The notes under the pieces: generated by a model
Seen by the model: only the letters and a program-made list of their open reading frames with translations
Database searches by the model: none
What the model was told of the DNA's origin: nothing
Shown here: positions 49,907-59,497 of the stretch, in pieces
Position numbering within the stretch: the stretch's first letter is position 1
Layout of the letters: each line of letters begins with the position of its first letter
Program-made: the position numbers and the translations under genes
Origin: Dyella japonica A8
Lineage (GTDB): Bacteria > Pseudomonadota > Gammaproteobacteria > Xanthomonadales > Rhodanobacteraceae
NCBI RefSeq assembly: GCF_000725385.1
Contig: NZ_CP008884.1
Span: 3,658,001 to 3,722,000 of the forward strand
DNA length: 64,000 bases
Direction: 5' to 3'

Positions 49907-50923
49907 ATGCAAGCGAATGTAGGCGCCGTCGCCTCCACCGTGTCCCAGGAAGCGCGCGCGCACCGCGACGCCCGGCACGACCGCCTGTTCAGCTGGCTGC
50001 TCATGGGCTGCGCCCTGCTGGTGCTGGCCTGCCTGCTGGGCGCCGCCGGCGCCACGCTATGGGGCGGCCGCCATGCCTTTGGCACCTTCGGCTGGCACTT
50101 CCTCACCAGCTCCACCTGGGATCCCGGCTCGGATACCTACGGCGCGCTCGTGCCGGTGTACGGCACGCTGATGACCTCGCTGATCGCCCTCATCATCGCC
50201 GTGCCGATCAGCTTCGGCGTGGCTCTCTACCTTTCCGAGGTCGCGCCGCCCTGGCTACGCACGCCGGTGGCATCGGCCATCGAATTGCTCGCGGGCATCC
50301 CCTCGATCATCTACGGCATGTGGGGCCTTTTCATCTTCGCGCCCTTCTTCGCCGACCACATCAAGCCGTGGCTGACCAACTACCTCGGCAACAAGCCCGA
50401 TGACGGCAAGTTGTCGTGGGTCGCCCAGCACACCTTCCTCGGCAAGCTGTTCGGCAGCGACTATCCGTTCGGCGCCAGCATCCTCACCGCCGGCATCGTG
50501 CTGGCGGTGATGATCATCCCGTTCATCTCCTCGGTGATGCGCGAAGTGTTCCAGACGGTGCCTTCCCGCCTGAAGGAGTCGGCCTATGCGCTGGGCTCCA
50601 GCACGTGGGAAGTGTCCTGGGACATCGTGCTGCCCTACACCCGCTCGGCGGTGATCGGCGGCATCTTCCTGGGCCTGGGCCGCGCACTGGGCGAGACGAT
50701 GGCGGTGACCTTCGTGCTCGGCAATGCGATGCAGCTGTCGCCCTCGATCCTCGATCCGGGCGCGTCCATCGCCTCCACCATCGCCAACCAGTTCAGCGAG
50801 GCCGCGGGCCTGCAGAAGTCCACGCTGATGGCGCTGGCCTTCCTGCTGTTCGTGGTGACCTTCATCGTCCTGCTGATCGCGCGCTGGATGCTGCGCCAGC
50901 TCGCCCACAAGGAGGGTCGCTGA
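49907..50923 (+). CDS. pstC: phosphate ABC transporter permease PstC
   Basis: Inner-membrane permease, 338 residues with about six membrane segments and the permease EAA loop (LKESAYALGSSTWEVSWDIVLP). Heterodimer partner of PstA. The start at 49907 follows GAGGAA by 10 nt; an in-frame ATG at 49886 lies before that RBS. Stop and pstA start share one base (TGATG). Confidence 0.95.
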   Translation: MQANVGAVASTVSQEARAHRDARHDRLFSWLLMGCALLVLACLLGAAGATLWGGRHAFGTFGWHFLTSSTWDPGSDTYGALVPVYGTLMTSLIALIIAVPISFGVALYLSEVAPPWLRTPVASAIELLAGIPSIIYGMWGLFIFAPFFADHIKPWLTNYLGNKPDDGKLSWVAQHTFLGKLFGSDYPFGASILTAGIVLAVMIIPFISSVMREVFQTVPSRLKESAYALGSSTWEVSWDIVLPYTRSAVIGGIFLGLGRALGETMAVTFVLGNAMQLSPSILDPGASIASTIANQFSEAAGLQKSTLMALAFLLFVVTFIVLLIARWMLRQLAHKEGR

Positions 50924-51798
50924 TGGCCGGCAACTCGATGCTGTACACCACGCGCCGCATCAAGAACATCGTGGCGCTGTCGCTCAGCGTGCTGGCCACG
51001 CTGATCGGCCTGATCTTCCTGGCATGGATCCTGTGGGAAACGCTGCGCCAGGGCATCGGCGCACTCAAGCCGCAGCTGTTCACCAAGATCACCGCCTACG
51101 GCGAAGACGGCGGCCTGGCCAACGCGATGGTCGGCAGCCTGATCGTCAACCTGATCGGCATCCTCATCGCCACGCCCATCGGCGTGCTGGCCGGCACCTG
51201 GCTGGCCGAGTACGCCAACGGCACCAAGCTGGGCGAGTCGATCCGCTTCCTCAACGACATCCTGCTGTCGGCGCCGTCGATCGTGCTGGGCCTGTTCGTC
51301 TACACCATCGTGGTGTTGCCCACCACCTCGCTCACCAGCGGCTCCACCACGTTCTCCGGCTGGGCCGGCGGCGTGGCACTGGCGCTGATCGCCCTGCCGG
51401 TGATCGTGCGCACCTCGGATGAAATGCTGCGTCTGGTGCCTTCCACGCTGCGCGAAGCCTCGCTCTCACTGGGCATCCCGCAGTGGAAGCTGACCACGCA
51501 GATCCTGATCCGCGCCGCACGCTCGGGCATCATCACCGGCGTGCTGCTGGCACTGGCGCGCATCAGTGGCGAAACCGCCCCGCTGCTGTTCACCGCGTTC
51601 GGCAACAACTACATGGCCTTCAACCCGTCGGACAAGATGTCCAGCCTGCCCCAGGTGATCTACCAGTACGCCAACGACCCGGGTGAAGGCCTGCACGCCA
51701 TCGCGTGGGCCGGTGCGTTCGTGCTCACCATGTTCGTGCTGTTGCTGAGTCTTGCTTCCCGTCTGGTCCTCTCCCGCTCCAAGGTGTCCCATGACTGA
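50923..51798 (+). CDS. pstA: phosphate ABC transporter permease PstA
   Basis: 291 residues, about six membrane segments; the EAA loop is [21 protein letters not shown] and the following [21 protein letters not shown] is diagnostic of PstA. GGAGGG lies 6 nt upstream of the start, inside the pstC end. Overlaps pstB by 8 bp. Confidence 0.95.
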   Translation: MAGNSMLYTTRRIKNIVALSLSVLATLIGLIFLAWILWETLRQGIGALKPQLFTKITAYGEDGGLANAMVGSLIVNLIGILIATPIGVLAGTWLAEYANGTKLGESIRFLNDILLSAPSIVLGLFVYTIVVLPTTSLTSGSTTFSGWAGGVALALIALPVIVRTSDEMLRLVPSTLREASLSLGIPQWKLTTQILIRAARSGIITGVLLALARISGETAPLLFTAFGNNYMAFNPSDKMSSLPQVIYQYANDPGEGLHAIAWAGAFVLTMFVLLLSLASRLVLSRSKVSHD

Positions 51799-52606
51799 GT
51801 CCGCCGCCGCCGGCATCCACCCGCAGTCCGCGGCCACGCCTGCCCCTATCGCGCCCACCAAGCTGAAGGTGCGCGACCTGCACTTCTACTACAACGGGTT
51901 CCATGCGCTGAAAGGCATCAACATGGATATCCCGGAGAAGAAGGTGACGGCCATCATCGGCCCGTCCGGCTGCGGCAAGTCCACCCTGCTGCGCATCTTC
52001 AACCGCATCTACGCGATCTACCCGAAGCTGGAAGCCAAGGGCGAGATCGTGCTGGACGGAGAGAACATCCTCGATTCGAGCTACTCCATGAACCGCCTGC
52101 GCAGCAAGGTCGGCATGGTGTTCCAGAAGCCGGTGCCGTTCCCGATGACCATCTTCGAGAACGTGGCCTATGGCATCCGCCACCACGAGAAGCTCTCGCG
52201 CGCCGACATGGAGATCCGCGTCGAGCAGGCGCTGCGTAGCGCCGCGCTGTGGGACGAGGTGAAGGACAAGCTCAAGCAGAGCGCGCTGGGCCTCTCCGGC
52301 GGTCAGCAGCAGCGTCTGTGCATTGCGCGCGGCATCGCGCTGAAGCCCGAGGTGCTGCTGCTCGACGAGCCGACCTCGGCGCTGGACCCCATCGCCACCG
52401 GCCGTATCGAGCAGCTGGTGGAAGAGCTCAAGAGCGAGTACACCATTGTCATCGTGACCCACAACATGCAGCAGGCGGCCCGTTGCTCGGACCTCACCGC
52501 GTTCATGTACCTGGGCGAGCTGATCGAATTCGACCGCACCGAGCAGATCTTCACCAAGCCCGGCAAGAAGCAGACCGAAGACTACATTACCGGTCGCTTC
52601 GGCTAA
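51791..52606 (+). CDS. pstB: phosphate ABC transporter ATPase PstB
   Basis: 271 residues. Walker [11 protein letters not shown] loop [16 protein letters not shown], signature [14 protein letters not shown], Walker [14 protein letters not shown] and the switch His in [11 protein letters not shown]. The [13 protein letters not shown] sequence is specific to PstB. Powers phosphate import through PstCA and takes part in Pho signalling with PhoU. Confidence 0.97.
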   Translation: MTESAAAGIHPQSAATPAPIAPTKLKVRDLHFYYNGFHALKGINMDIPEKKVTAIIGPSGCGKSTLLRIFNRIYAIYPKLEAKGEIVLDGENILDSSYSMNRLRSKVGMVFQKPVPFPMTIFENVAYGIRHHEKLSRADMEIRVEQALRSAALWDEVKDKLKQSALGLSGGQQQRLCIARGIALKPEVLLLDEPTSALDPIATGRIEQLVEELKSEYTIVIVTHNMQQAARCSDLTAFMYLGELIEFDRTEQIFTKPGKKQTEDYITGRFG

Positions 52607-52701
52607 TAAAGTAACGCCACTCCCTCTCTCCACAGGAGAGGGGGACGGGGTGAGGGGCCAAGGTGCCCCACCCTCCCTATTGGACTCAACAGAGAATCCA
52701 C

Positions 52702-53436
52702 ATGAGCGGCAGCAGCAAAGAACACATCATCAAGAGCTACGACGACGAGCTGACCCGCCTCACCGGCGAAATCGTCCGCATGGGCGAGCTCGCGGTGACC
52801 CAGCTGGAAGCAGCCATCGACGTGATCGACCGCCGCGACGAGCGCGCCGCGCAGCACGTGGTGAGCAACGACGACGCCATCGACCTGCTCGAGCAGGAAA
52901 TCAGCCACGACGTGGTGCGCCTGCTCGCCCTGCGCGCCCCTATCGCCGGTGACCTGCGCAACGTGTTCGCCGCACTGCGCATCGCGGCCGACATCGAGCG
53001 CATCGGCGATTACGCCGCCAACGTGGCCAAGCGCTCCATCCCCCTTTCCATGGTCGCGCCCATCGCGCCGACCAACGGCCTGGGCTACCTGGCCGAACTC
53101 GCCGCCAAGGAAGTGCGCGACGTGCTGATGGCCTATCGCGACCGCGACGCCGAGCACGCCTACCAGGTGTGGAAGGACGATGCGGATCTGGACGAAGCCT
53201 ATACCGGCTATTTCCGCCAGCTGCTCACCTACATGATGGAAGACCCGCGCAACATCACGCCGTGCACGCACCTGCTGTTCATGGCGAAGAACATCGAGCG
53301 CATCGGCGACCATGCCACCAACATTGCCGAGAGCATCTGGTACCAGGTGAACGGCGAACCGCTGACCGCACAGCGCGCCAAGCGCGATTTCACCTCGAAC
53401 CCGGAACCGACCAAGCTCGGCAACAAGCAGGACTGA
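52702..53436 (+). CDS. phoU: phosphate signalling protein PhoU
   Basis: Negative regulator linking PstSCAB to the PhoR-PhoB system. 244 residues of two PhoU helical repeats, each with the metal-binding E/D motif (AADIERIGDYAANVAKR and AKNIERIGDHATNIAESI). phoB/phoR are not in the window. A 95-bp spacer after pstB carries a short CTCTCTCC/GGAGAGGG repeat hairpin (52620-52645). Confidence 0.96.
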   Translation: MSGSSKEHIIKSYDDELTRLTGEIVRMGELAVTQLEAAIDVIDRRDERAAQHVVSNDDAIDLLEQEISHDVVRLLALRAPIAGDLRNVFAALRIAADIERIGDYAANVAKRSIPLSMVAPIAPTNGLGYLAELAAKEVRDVLMAYRDRDAEHAYQVWKDDADLDEAYTGYFRQLLTYMMEDPRNITPCTHLLFMAKNIERIGDHATNIAESIWYQVNGEPLTAQRAKRDFTSNPEPTKLGNKQD

Positions 53437-53451
53437 CCGGCGCCTTACCCT

Positions 53452-53517
53452 GTGGGAGCGCACCCTGTGCGCGACTGCCCTCACATCGAGGCAGTCGCGC
53501 ACAGGGTGCGCTCCCAC
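53452..53517. repeat. family-A REP pair
   Basis: Inverted arms around an 18-bp centre, with little divergence between arms. It fills the gap between convergent phoU and gdx and may serve as a terminator for both. Confidence 0.93.
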
Positions 53518-53537
53518 CGTTTTTCACGGCCGCGGCG

Positions 53538-53861
53538 TCAGTGGGCGCCACCGGTGAGCTTCAAGCCCACCATACCCAGCACCACCAGCCCCACGCAGGC
53601 CAGCCGCAACGGCGAGGCCGAATCGCCGAACAGCACGATGCCGAGAATGACGGCACCCACGGCGCCGATACCGGTCCAGATCGCGTAGGCAGTGCCGATA
53701 GGCAGCGTTTTTACCGCCATCGCCAGCAGTACGACGCTGGCCGTCATGGCCGACCCCGTGATCACGCTGGGCCACAGGCGGCTGAAACCTTCGGTGTATT
53801 TGAGCCCCACCGCCCACACGATTTCGAGCAGGCCGGCGAGTACGAGATAGATCCAGGGCAT
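53538..53861 (-). CDS. gdx: guanidinium exporter, SMR family
   Basis: 107 residues, four membrane helices, the former SugE. The central Glu13 that binds guanidinium and protons lies in [35 protein letters not shown] is the SMR signature and the sequence tracks E. coli SugE/Gdx closely, against the Qac branch. Gdx exports guanidinium in exchange for protons. The guanidine-II riboswitch just upstream supports this. Confidence 0.93.
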   Translation of the reverse strand: MPWIYLVLAGLLEIVWAVGLKYTEGFSRLWPSVITGSAMTASVVLLAMAVKTLPIGTAYAIWTGIGAVGAVILGIVLFGDSASPLRLACVGLVVLGMVGLKLTGGAH

Positions 53862-53885
53862 GACGCACTCCTCTGGAAGAAGAGC

Positions 53886-53930
53886 AGGGTCGTCCCCGCG
53901 GAAAAGACATGCTGACGGGGTCGTCCCCGC
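53886..53930 (-). promoter_or_regulatory. guanidine-II (mini-ykkC) riboswitch
   Basis: On the minus strand two hairpins share GGGG-ACGA-CCCC (53916-53929) and GGGG-ACGA-CCC (53887-53897), 18-19 nt apart. Twin stem-loops with ACGR tetraloops define the guanidine-II class, in which the two loops pair and bind guanidinium. The second hairpin ends about 14 nt before AGAGGAG, the gdx ribosome-binding site, so control of translation is likely. Confidence 0.88.
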
Positions 53931-53931
53931 A

Positions 53932-53956
53932 GACTGGTCCCTTTGCGGGACCAGTC
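53932..53956. repeat. 10-bp stem-loop upstream of the riboswitch
   Basis: GACTGGTCCC, 5-nt loop, GGGACCAGTC. Directly 5' of the riboswitch on the minus strand. No U-run. It may protect or insulate the riboswitch transcript or end read-through from the gene upstream. Confidence 0.55.
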
Positions 53957-53989
53957 ATGCCATGTTACGGGTGCTGCCTGAACCGGGTG

Positions 53990-54277
53990 TCAGGACGCGA
54001 TCTTCCTGCCCAGCTCGCGTGCGTCGCGGCGCGCGCGGCTCGAATGCACGATGCCGTAGACGCCAATGACGATCCACGCCACCTGCATCAGGAACGCCGG
54101 CCAGTTCATGGCCGTGCCGAACACCAGGGACAGGATCACACCCAACGCGCCCAGCACGTTCATCAGCTGGTACGCCAACCCGTTGCCGTGCAGTTTGTGG
54201 GCCTGCAGCAGCAGGAAAGCCAACAGCACCAGCGCCACGCCGATGTAGCCGGCCCAGTCATGCCAGAAGAACGTCAT
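53990..54277 (-). CDS. small three-helix membrane protein
   Basis: 95 residues with three hydrophobic helices (GYIGVALVLLAFLLLQA, then GALGVILSLVFGTA, then FLMQVAWIVIGVYGIV) and a basic tail. It resembles the CBU_0592-type family of uncharacterised proteins. Overlaps the rlmB stop by 4 bp, so it belongs to the rnr-rlmB operon. Function unknown. Confidence 0.78.
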   Translation of the reverse strand: MTFFWHDWAGYIGVALVLLAFLLLQAHKLHGNGLAYQLMNVLGALGVILSLVFGTAMNWPAFLMQVAWIVIGVYGIVHSSRARRDARELGRKIAS

Positions 54278-55020
54278 CGCTTCTCACTCCTTTGTCGCAA
54301 TGCCTCGAACAGCACGATGCCCGTGGCCACGGAGACGTTCAGGCTCTCCATCACGCCGGGCATGGGGATCTTCGCCACGAAATCGCAGGTTTCACGCGTC
54401 AGCCGGCGCATGCCCTCGCCTTCGCTGCCCAGCACCAACGCCACCGGGCCACGCATGTCCACGGTATACACCGAGGTGTCCGTATCGCCGGCCAGCCCGG
54501 TGATCCACACACCGGCGTCCTTGAGCGTGCGCAGGGCACGGGCAAGGTTGGTGGCCGCAATGAGCGGCACGCGATCCGCACCACCCGCCGACGCGCGACG
54601 CACCACCGGCGTCAGGCCCACCGCACGGTCCTTCGGCACGATGACCATGGTCACGCCCGCTGCCGCGGAACTGCGCAGGCAGGCGCCGAGGTTATGCGGG
54701 TCTGTCACGCCGTCGAGCACCAGCACCAGTGCGTTCTGGCCGGCGGCTTCGAGCAGGCGCTCGATATCGTTCTCCGAGCCCATCGGCGGCGCCTCGTAAC
54801 GCGCCACCACGCCCTGGTGGCGCGCCTCGCCCGAGACGCGATCCAGCTGCTCGCGCGGGCGATGATGCACGGGAATGTTCAATGCCTTGGCGCGCGTGGC
54901 CAGTTCCTGCACGCGCGCGTTGCGCTGCCCCTGCTCCACCAGCACTTCGCGCACGCGCGAGGCGTCGTTGCTCAGGGCGCCTTCGACGGGGTTGATACCG
55001 ACGATCCAACTGTCACTCAT
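54274..55020 (-). CDS. rlmB: 23S rRNA (guanosine-2251-2'-O)-methyltransferase
   Basis: 248-residue SPOUT methyltransferase: N-terminal substrate-binding domain (about 1-75) and trefoil-knot domain with LDGVTDPHNLGACLRSSAAAG, VPKDRAVGLTPVVRRASAGG and the knot motif LVLGSEGEGMRRLTRE. Methylates G2251 in the ribosomal P loop. Its start overlaps the rnr stop; rnr-rlmB is the E. coli order. Confidence 0.95.
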   Translation of the reverse strand: MSDSWIVGINPVEGALSNDASRVREVLVEQGQRNARVQELATRAKALNIPVHHRPREQLDRVSGEARHQGVVARYEAPPMGSENDIERLLEAAGQNALVLVLDGVTDPHNLGACLRSSAAAGVTMVIVPKDRAVGLTPVVRRASAGGADRVPLIAATNLARALRTLKDAGVWITGLAGDTDTSVYTVDMRGPVALVLGSEGEGMRRLTRETCDFVAKIPMPGVMESLNVSVATGIVLFEALRQRSEKR

Positions 55021-57611
55021 CGTTTGCCTTTGTTCTTTCCAGCCTTGCTTGCCTTGGCGATGGCCTTGGGCTTGGCGGTGTTCGGTTTCGGTTTCGCTTT
55101 GCCCTTGGCCGTTGGCGCGGCCTTGCCAAAGCCGCCCTTGCCGGGAGCGGCAGGCGCGGCCTTGCGGCTCACGGGCGGCAAGGCCGGCAACGACATCGCG
55201 GGGGCGGCATTATCGCGCGCGCCGGGGCGCGGCGTCGCCTTGGGCAGCGAATAGCGCTCGCCGGCGGCGGCGTAGTCATAGCGGCGCTCGGTACGCGGCG
55301 GCACGAACCCACCTTCCTTGCGCGGCGCGACAAGACGGAAGTCGATCTTGCGGTCTTCCAGGCTCGCACGCAGCACCTGGATGCGCACATGGTCGCCCAG
55401 GCGGAACTGCATGCCGCTGCGCTCGCCCTTCAACAGGTGGCGCACCGGGTCGAAGTGGTAGTAGTCGTTCGAAAGCTGGCTGATGTGCACCAGGCCCGAG
55501 ACCTTCGAGTCGTCCAGTTCCACGAACAGGCCGAACGAGGTGACGCCGGTGACGGTGCCGTCGAACTCGCTGCCCACGTGCTTGGACATCCAGGCGCACT
55601 TGAAACGCTCGTCCACGTCGCGCTCGGCTTCTTCCGCACGGCGCTCGCGCTGTGAGCAGTGCACGGCCATGGCGGCCATTTCGCTGGCGCTGTAGTTGTA
55701 CGCGCTGGGCTTGCCGCCGGTGAGCGCATAGCGGATGGCGCGATGCACCAGCAGGTCCGGGTAACGACGGATCGGCGAGGTGAAGTGCGCGTAGGCGTCC
55801 AGCGCCAGGCCGAAGTGGCCACGATTGTCGGGCTGGTAGGCCGCCATGCTCTGCGCGCGCAGCAGCACGGACTGGATCAGCTCACGCTCCGGGCGATCCT
55901 GCACCAGGCGCAGGACATCGGCGAAGTCGGCCGGCGTCACTTCCTCCACCGGCGGCATGCGCAGCTTGAACTCGCGCAGGAACTGCTGCAGATCCTCGTA
56001 CTTTTCGACCGGCGGCGGCTCGTGCGCGCGAAACAGCGCGGGGATCTTCTTCTTCTCCAGGAACAGCGCCGCCTGCACGTTGGCGGCGATCATGCATTCC
56101 TCGATCAGCTTGTGCGCATCGTTGCGCTCGGTGGCACCCATGGCCTCCACCTCGCCGCGCTGGTCGAGGCGGAACTTCACCTCGGGCGTTTCGAAGTCGA
56201 TCGCGCCACGGCGCTTGCGCTGCTCCGCCATGAGCTTGTACAGCCCATGCAGGTGCTCGATCTGCGGCAGCACGTCGGCCAGTTCGTGGCGCGCGTCGGC
56301 ATCGTTGAGGCCAATGGCCTGCCACACGCGGTCGTAGGTAAGGCGCGCATGCGAGCGCATGACCGCGTTGTAGAACTTCGAACGCGTCACCTCGCCCTGC
56401 GGGTCGACCACCATGTCGCACACCATGCACAGGCGCTCGACCTTGGGATTGAGCGAGCAGATGCCGTTGGAGAGCGTCTCCGGCAGCATCGGTACCACGA
56501 AGCCGGGGAAATACGTGGAGGTGCTGCGCTCGAAGGCCTCCTTGTCCAGCGCGGAGCCCACCTTGACGTAGTGCGACACGTCGGCGATGGCGACCACGAG
56601 GCGATAGCCACCGCCGCGCCGGGGTTCGGCGTAGACGGCGTCGTCGAAATCGCGCGCGTCGGCGCCATCGATGGTCACCAGCGGCAGCGAACGCAGGTCC
56701 ACCCTGCCCTCGCGCTCTTCGGCGGTCACCTGCGGTTCCACCTGGGCCGCCTCGCGCGTCACCGCGTCGGGCCATTCGTGCGGCAGGTCGTGGCTGGCGA
56801 TGGCCATCTCGACCAGCAGCGACGGCTGCAGGCGTTCACCCAGCACGGCGCGGATCGCGCCCAGCGGGCCACGGTGCGGCGTCGGCGGGTCGGTGATCTC
56901 GGCCACCACGATCTGGCCGGAGCGCGCGCCCATGTCCTGGCCCGGCACGATCATCACGTCCTGGTGGACGCGGCGGTCGTCCGGCGCGACCAGCGTTACG
57001 CCGTTCTCGATCACCACGCGACCGACCAGTCGCGGCGAACGGCGCTGCAGCACTTCGACAATGGCGCCCTGCTTGCGGCCGCGGCGGTCGATGCCCACCA
57101 CGCTGGCCAGCACGCGGTCACCGTGCAGCACGGTGCGCATCTGCTGGGGCGAGAGGTAGAGATCGTCGCCGCCGCCATCCGGGCGCAGGAAGCCGTAGCC
57201 TTCGGCGTTGGCGAGCACCACGCCCTGGATCAGGTCCAGCTTGTTGGCCGGCGCATAGCCGCCGCGACGCCCCAGCAAGAGCTGGCCGTCGCGCACCATG
57301 GCGCCCAGGCGCTTGCGCAGCGCGTTGAGTTCGTACTCGTCGAAAAGAGACAACGCCTCGGCGATGCGCGCCTCGGTCAATAGTTCGCCGCGTTGTTCGA
57401 GCAGCGCGAGGATCGCCTCGCGGCTGGGGATCGGCCGCTCATAGCGTTGCGCCTCGCGCTCGGCGTGGGGATCGCCCACCACGCCCACGTCCACGCGGTG
57501 CCGCGACGGATCGAGCGCCGAACGCTTCGGGCGGGCGCCGCCGGACGTCGGCGGCTTCGGCCCCCGTCGGGCTTCCTGCTTGCTGCTGCGCGGTTCTTTC
57601 TTTTTGGTCAC
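55017..57611 (-). CDS. rnr: ribonuclease R
   Basis: 3'-5' exoribonuclease able to degrade structured RNA. 864 residues from a GTG start: basic N-terminal tail with helix-turn-helix (about 60-130), cold-shock domains, RNB catalytic domain with the acidic cluster in TIDGADARDFDDAVY, S1 domain (about 680-765) and a long Lys/Ala/Pro-rich basic tail to the end. The tail is longer than in E. coli and typical for helicase-like unwinding by RNase R. First gene of the operon. Confidence 0.95.
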   Translation of the reverse strand: MTKKKEPRSSKQEARRGPKPPTSGGARPKRSALDPSRHRVDVGVVGDPHAEREAQRYERPIPSREAILALLEQRGELLTEARIAEALSLFDEYELNALRKRLGAMVRDGQLLLGRRGGYAPANKLDLIQGVVLANAEGYGFLRPDGGGDDLYLSPQQMRTVLHGDRVLASVVGIDRRGRKQGAIVEVLQRRSPRLVGRVVIENGVTLVAPDDRRVHQDVMIVPGQDMGARSGQIVVAEITDPPTPHRGPLGAIRAVLGERLQPSLLVEMAIASHDLPHEWPDAVTREAAQVEPQVTAEEREGRVDLRSLPLVTIDGADARDFDDAVYAEPRRGGGYRLVVAIADVSHYVKVGSALDKEAFERSTSTYFPGFVVPMLPETLSNGICSLNPKVERLCMVCDMVVDPQGEVTRSKFYNAVMRSHARLTYDRVWQAIGLNDADARHELADVLPQIEHLHGLYKLMAEQRKRRGAIDFETPEVKFRLDQRGEVEAMGATERNDAHKLIEECMIAANVQAALFLEKKKIPALFRAHEPPPVEKYEDLQQFLREFKLRMPPVEEVTPADFADVLRLVQDRPERELIQSVLLRAQSMAAYQPDNRGHFGLALDAYAHFTSPIRRYPDLLVHRAIRYALTGGKPSAYNYSASEMAAMAVHCSQRERRAEEAERDVDERFKCAWMSKHVGSEFDGTVTGVTSFGLFVELDDSKVSGLVHISQLSNDYYHFDPVRHLLKGERSGMQFRLGDHVRIQVLRASLEDRKIDFRLVAPRKEGGFVPPRTERRYDYAAAGERYSLPKATPRPGARDNAAPAMSLPALPPVSRKAAPAAPGKGGFGKAAPTAKGKAKPKPNTAKPKAIAKASKAGKNKGKR

Positions 57612-57700
57612 ATCCTTGCCTTTGCTTGGTTTTTGCTTGGTTTATCGGGGCATCCGGGCCGTGTGGGATCCGGCCTGGAAAAAATTTTCGTGAAGAATAG

Positions 57701-57729
57701 TTGACAACCTACCAACACATGCCTAATCT
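57701..57729 (+). promoter_or_regulatory. sigma-70 promoter of the tRNA-Leu gene
   Basis: TTGACA at 57701-57706, 17-bp spacer, TAATCT at 57724-57729. Consensus -35 and near-consensus -10 place the transcript start about 33 bp before the tRNA. A short GC-rich stretch follows the -10, fitting a stringently controlled stable RNA. Confidence 0.85.
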
Positions 57730-57768
57730 ACGCGGCTCACGCAGACCACTTTGCGAAGCGTGACACCT

Positions 57769-57853
<85 letters not shown>

Positions 57854-57863
57854 ATTATAGAAG

Positions 57864-57890
57864 AAGCCCGCAGCGATGCGGGCTTTTTCG
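57864..57890 (+). terminator. rho-independent terminator of tRNA-Leu
   Basis: AAGCCCGCA, loop GCGA, TGCGGGCTT, then T-run, 10 bp after the tRNA. Confidence 0.93.
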
Positions 57891-57934
57891 TTTCTGGCGT
57901 TTACACCAACACACATCGCCTTTGGCTGCGCGCT

Positions 57935-59497
57935 TCATCCCGCCACGCGCAGCGCGTTGAGTCCTCCGGTCAGTGAATACACGCTGCGCACGCCCTCGCC
58001 ACGCAGCAGCCGCGCGGCGTGAGCGCTGCGACGACCGCTGGCGCAAACCAGCAGATAGCGGCCCTCCGCGAATTCGCATGCCCGTCCGCTTACCTGCGCG
58101 GACGGCAGGTGCAGTGCGGCGACGACCGGCATCGGATCGCTGGCCAGCTCCTCCGGCTCCCGTACGTCGACCACGAGGTATCCGGCGGCGATGGCATCTT
58201 CCAGTCGATCGAACACCAGGTCGACATCGTCCTCTTCGCTGGTCCTGGCCAGCGCTTGTCGCGCCACCTCCACGCAGCCACCGTGTTCGGCGCAACCATG
58301 CGCCACGTCGATCGGCAAATGCTGGATGCTCAGGTCGATCAGATTCACCAGCGATAGCGCGCCTGCCTGTGGCTGCGGCAAGCCGAGCAGCAGCTTCAGC
58401 GCCTCGGTGGCCTGCATGGCGCCCAGCACGCCGGGTACCGGGCCAAGCACGCCGGACAGTGCGCAACTCCCCACGGATTCGGGCGTCGGTTCCTGCGGCC
58501 ACAAACAACGCAGGCACGGCGTGCCCGGCCGGCCCGACACGAACTGCAGCTGGCCTTCGTACTGGTAGATGCTGGCGAGAATCAGCGGCGTGCCGGTGAG
58601 CACGCCGGCATCACTGCTCAGATAGCGGCTGCGCATGTCGTCCGTGCATTCCACCACCAGGTCGAACTGGCGGAATACGTCAAGGACATGGCCCGCATCC
58701 AGCGGCTCCTTCCAGAGTTGCACGCGGACCGTGGGATTGAGCGCCGCCACCCGGCGTGCCGCCAGCTCGGCCTTGTACTCGCCGACGTCGCGCGCGTCGT
58801 ACATGGTCTGCCGATGCAGGTTGCTCGCGTCCAACCGGTCGCCATCGACGATGCCCAGCGTGCCCACGCCGGCACCGGCGAGGTAGCTGATCACCGGGCA
58901 ACCCAGCCCGCCCGCACCGATCACCAGCACGCGTGACGCCGCGAGCTTGGCCTGCCCGGCCTCGCCCACTTCCTGCAACCGCGTCTGACGCGAGTAGTCG
59001 GGTACGAAGGGTTCCGCATGCGCGTGATGATGACCGTGATGACCTTCGTGCTCGTGCTCGTGTTCGTGCTCGCGATAGACATGCGTGCAGGCCACCCAGT
59101 CCGACTCGCCGGTGACGTAGTGCTCTTTCTTCCAGATCGGCAGGCGATGCTTGATCTCGTCGATGATGTAGCGGCAGGCTCGGAAGGCTTCGTCGCGATG
59201 CGGCGCGGAGGCGCCAACCCACACCGCCATGTCACCGATCTTCAGGTCGCCGGTGCGATGCACGCAGCGTGCGTCGGTGACGCCGTAGCGCGCGATGGCT
59301 TCGGCCACGATGCGCTCGCCTTCCGCGATGGCCAGCTCCGCATAAGCCTCGTAGGAAAGCCCGTCGACCTCGCGCCCTTCATTGCTGTTGCGCACCCAGC
59401 CCTCGAACGCGCAATAGCCGCCGCTGGCCGCGTGGCGAAGCAGGTCGCGCTGGGCCGCCAGGTCGACCGTGGCGCCGGATAGCTCGAAGCGGCTCAT
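57935..59497 (-). CDS. MoaE-MoeB-rhodanese fusion protein
   Basis: 520 residues in three parts. MoaE, the large subunit of molybdopterin synthase (1-140), keeps Lys116 and Lys123/124 in YIIDEIKHRLPIWKKE. A His-rich linker (143-160, EHEHEHEHEGHHGHHHAH). MoeB/ThiF adenylating domain (about 165-395) with GAGGLGC (195-200), the Arg finger region NLHRQTMY and a CLRC zinc pair (328, 331); the second pair is replaced by a looser Cys402/Cys408. C-terminal rhodanese (about 415-518) with active Cys485 in CASGRR. It thus joins MPT synthesis, MoaD adenylation and sulfur transfer in one chain. Overlaps moaD by ATGA. Confidence 0.9.
   Translation of the reverse strand: MSRFELSGATVDLAAQRDLLRHAASGGYCAFEGWVRNSNEGREVDGLSYEAYAELAIAEGERIVAEAIARYGVTDARCVHRTGDLKIGDMAVWVGASAPHRDEAFRACRYIIDEIKHRLPIWKKEHYVTGESDWVACTHVYREHEHEHEHEGHHGHHHAHAEPFVPDYSRQTRLQEVGEAGQAKLAASRVLVIGAGGLGCPVISYLAGAGVGTLGIVDGDRLDASNLHRQTMYDARDVGEYKAELAARRVAALNPTVRVQLWKEPLDAGHVLDVFRQFDLVVECTDDMRSRYLSSDAGVLTGTPLILASIYQYEGQLQFVSGRPGTPCLRCLWPQEPTPESVGSCALSGVLGPVPGVLGAMQATEALKLLLGLPQPQAGALSLVNLIDLSIQHLPIDVAHGCAEHGGCVEVARQALARTSEEDDVDLVFDRLEDAIAAGYLVVDVREPEELASDPMPVVAALHLPSAQVSGRACEFAEGRYLLVCASGRRSAHAARLLRGEGVRSVYSLTGGLNALRVAG

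Noticed and set aside
53932..53956. Rho-independent terminator after the small membrane protein gene
   Set aside because: Stem is perfect but no U-run follows on the minus strand, so I list it only as a stem-loop.
55659..57383. 574-codon open frame opposite rnr
   Set aside because: Antisense shadow of RNase R; His/Arg-rich translation with no recognisable domain.
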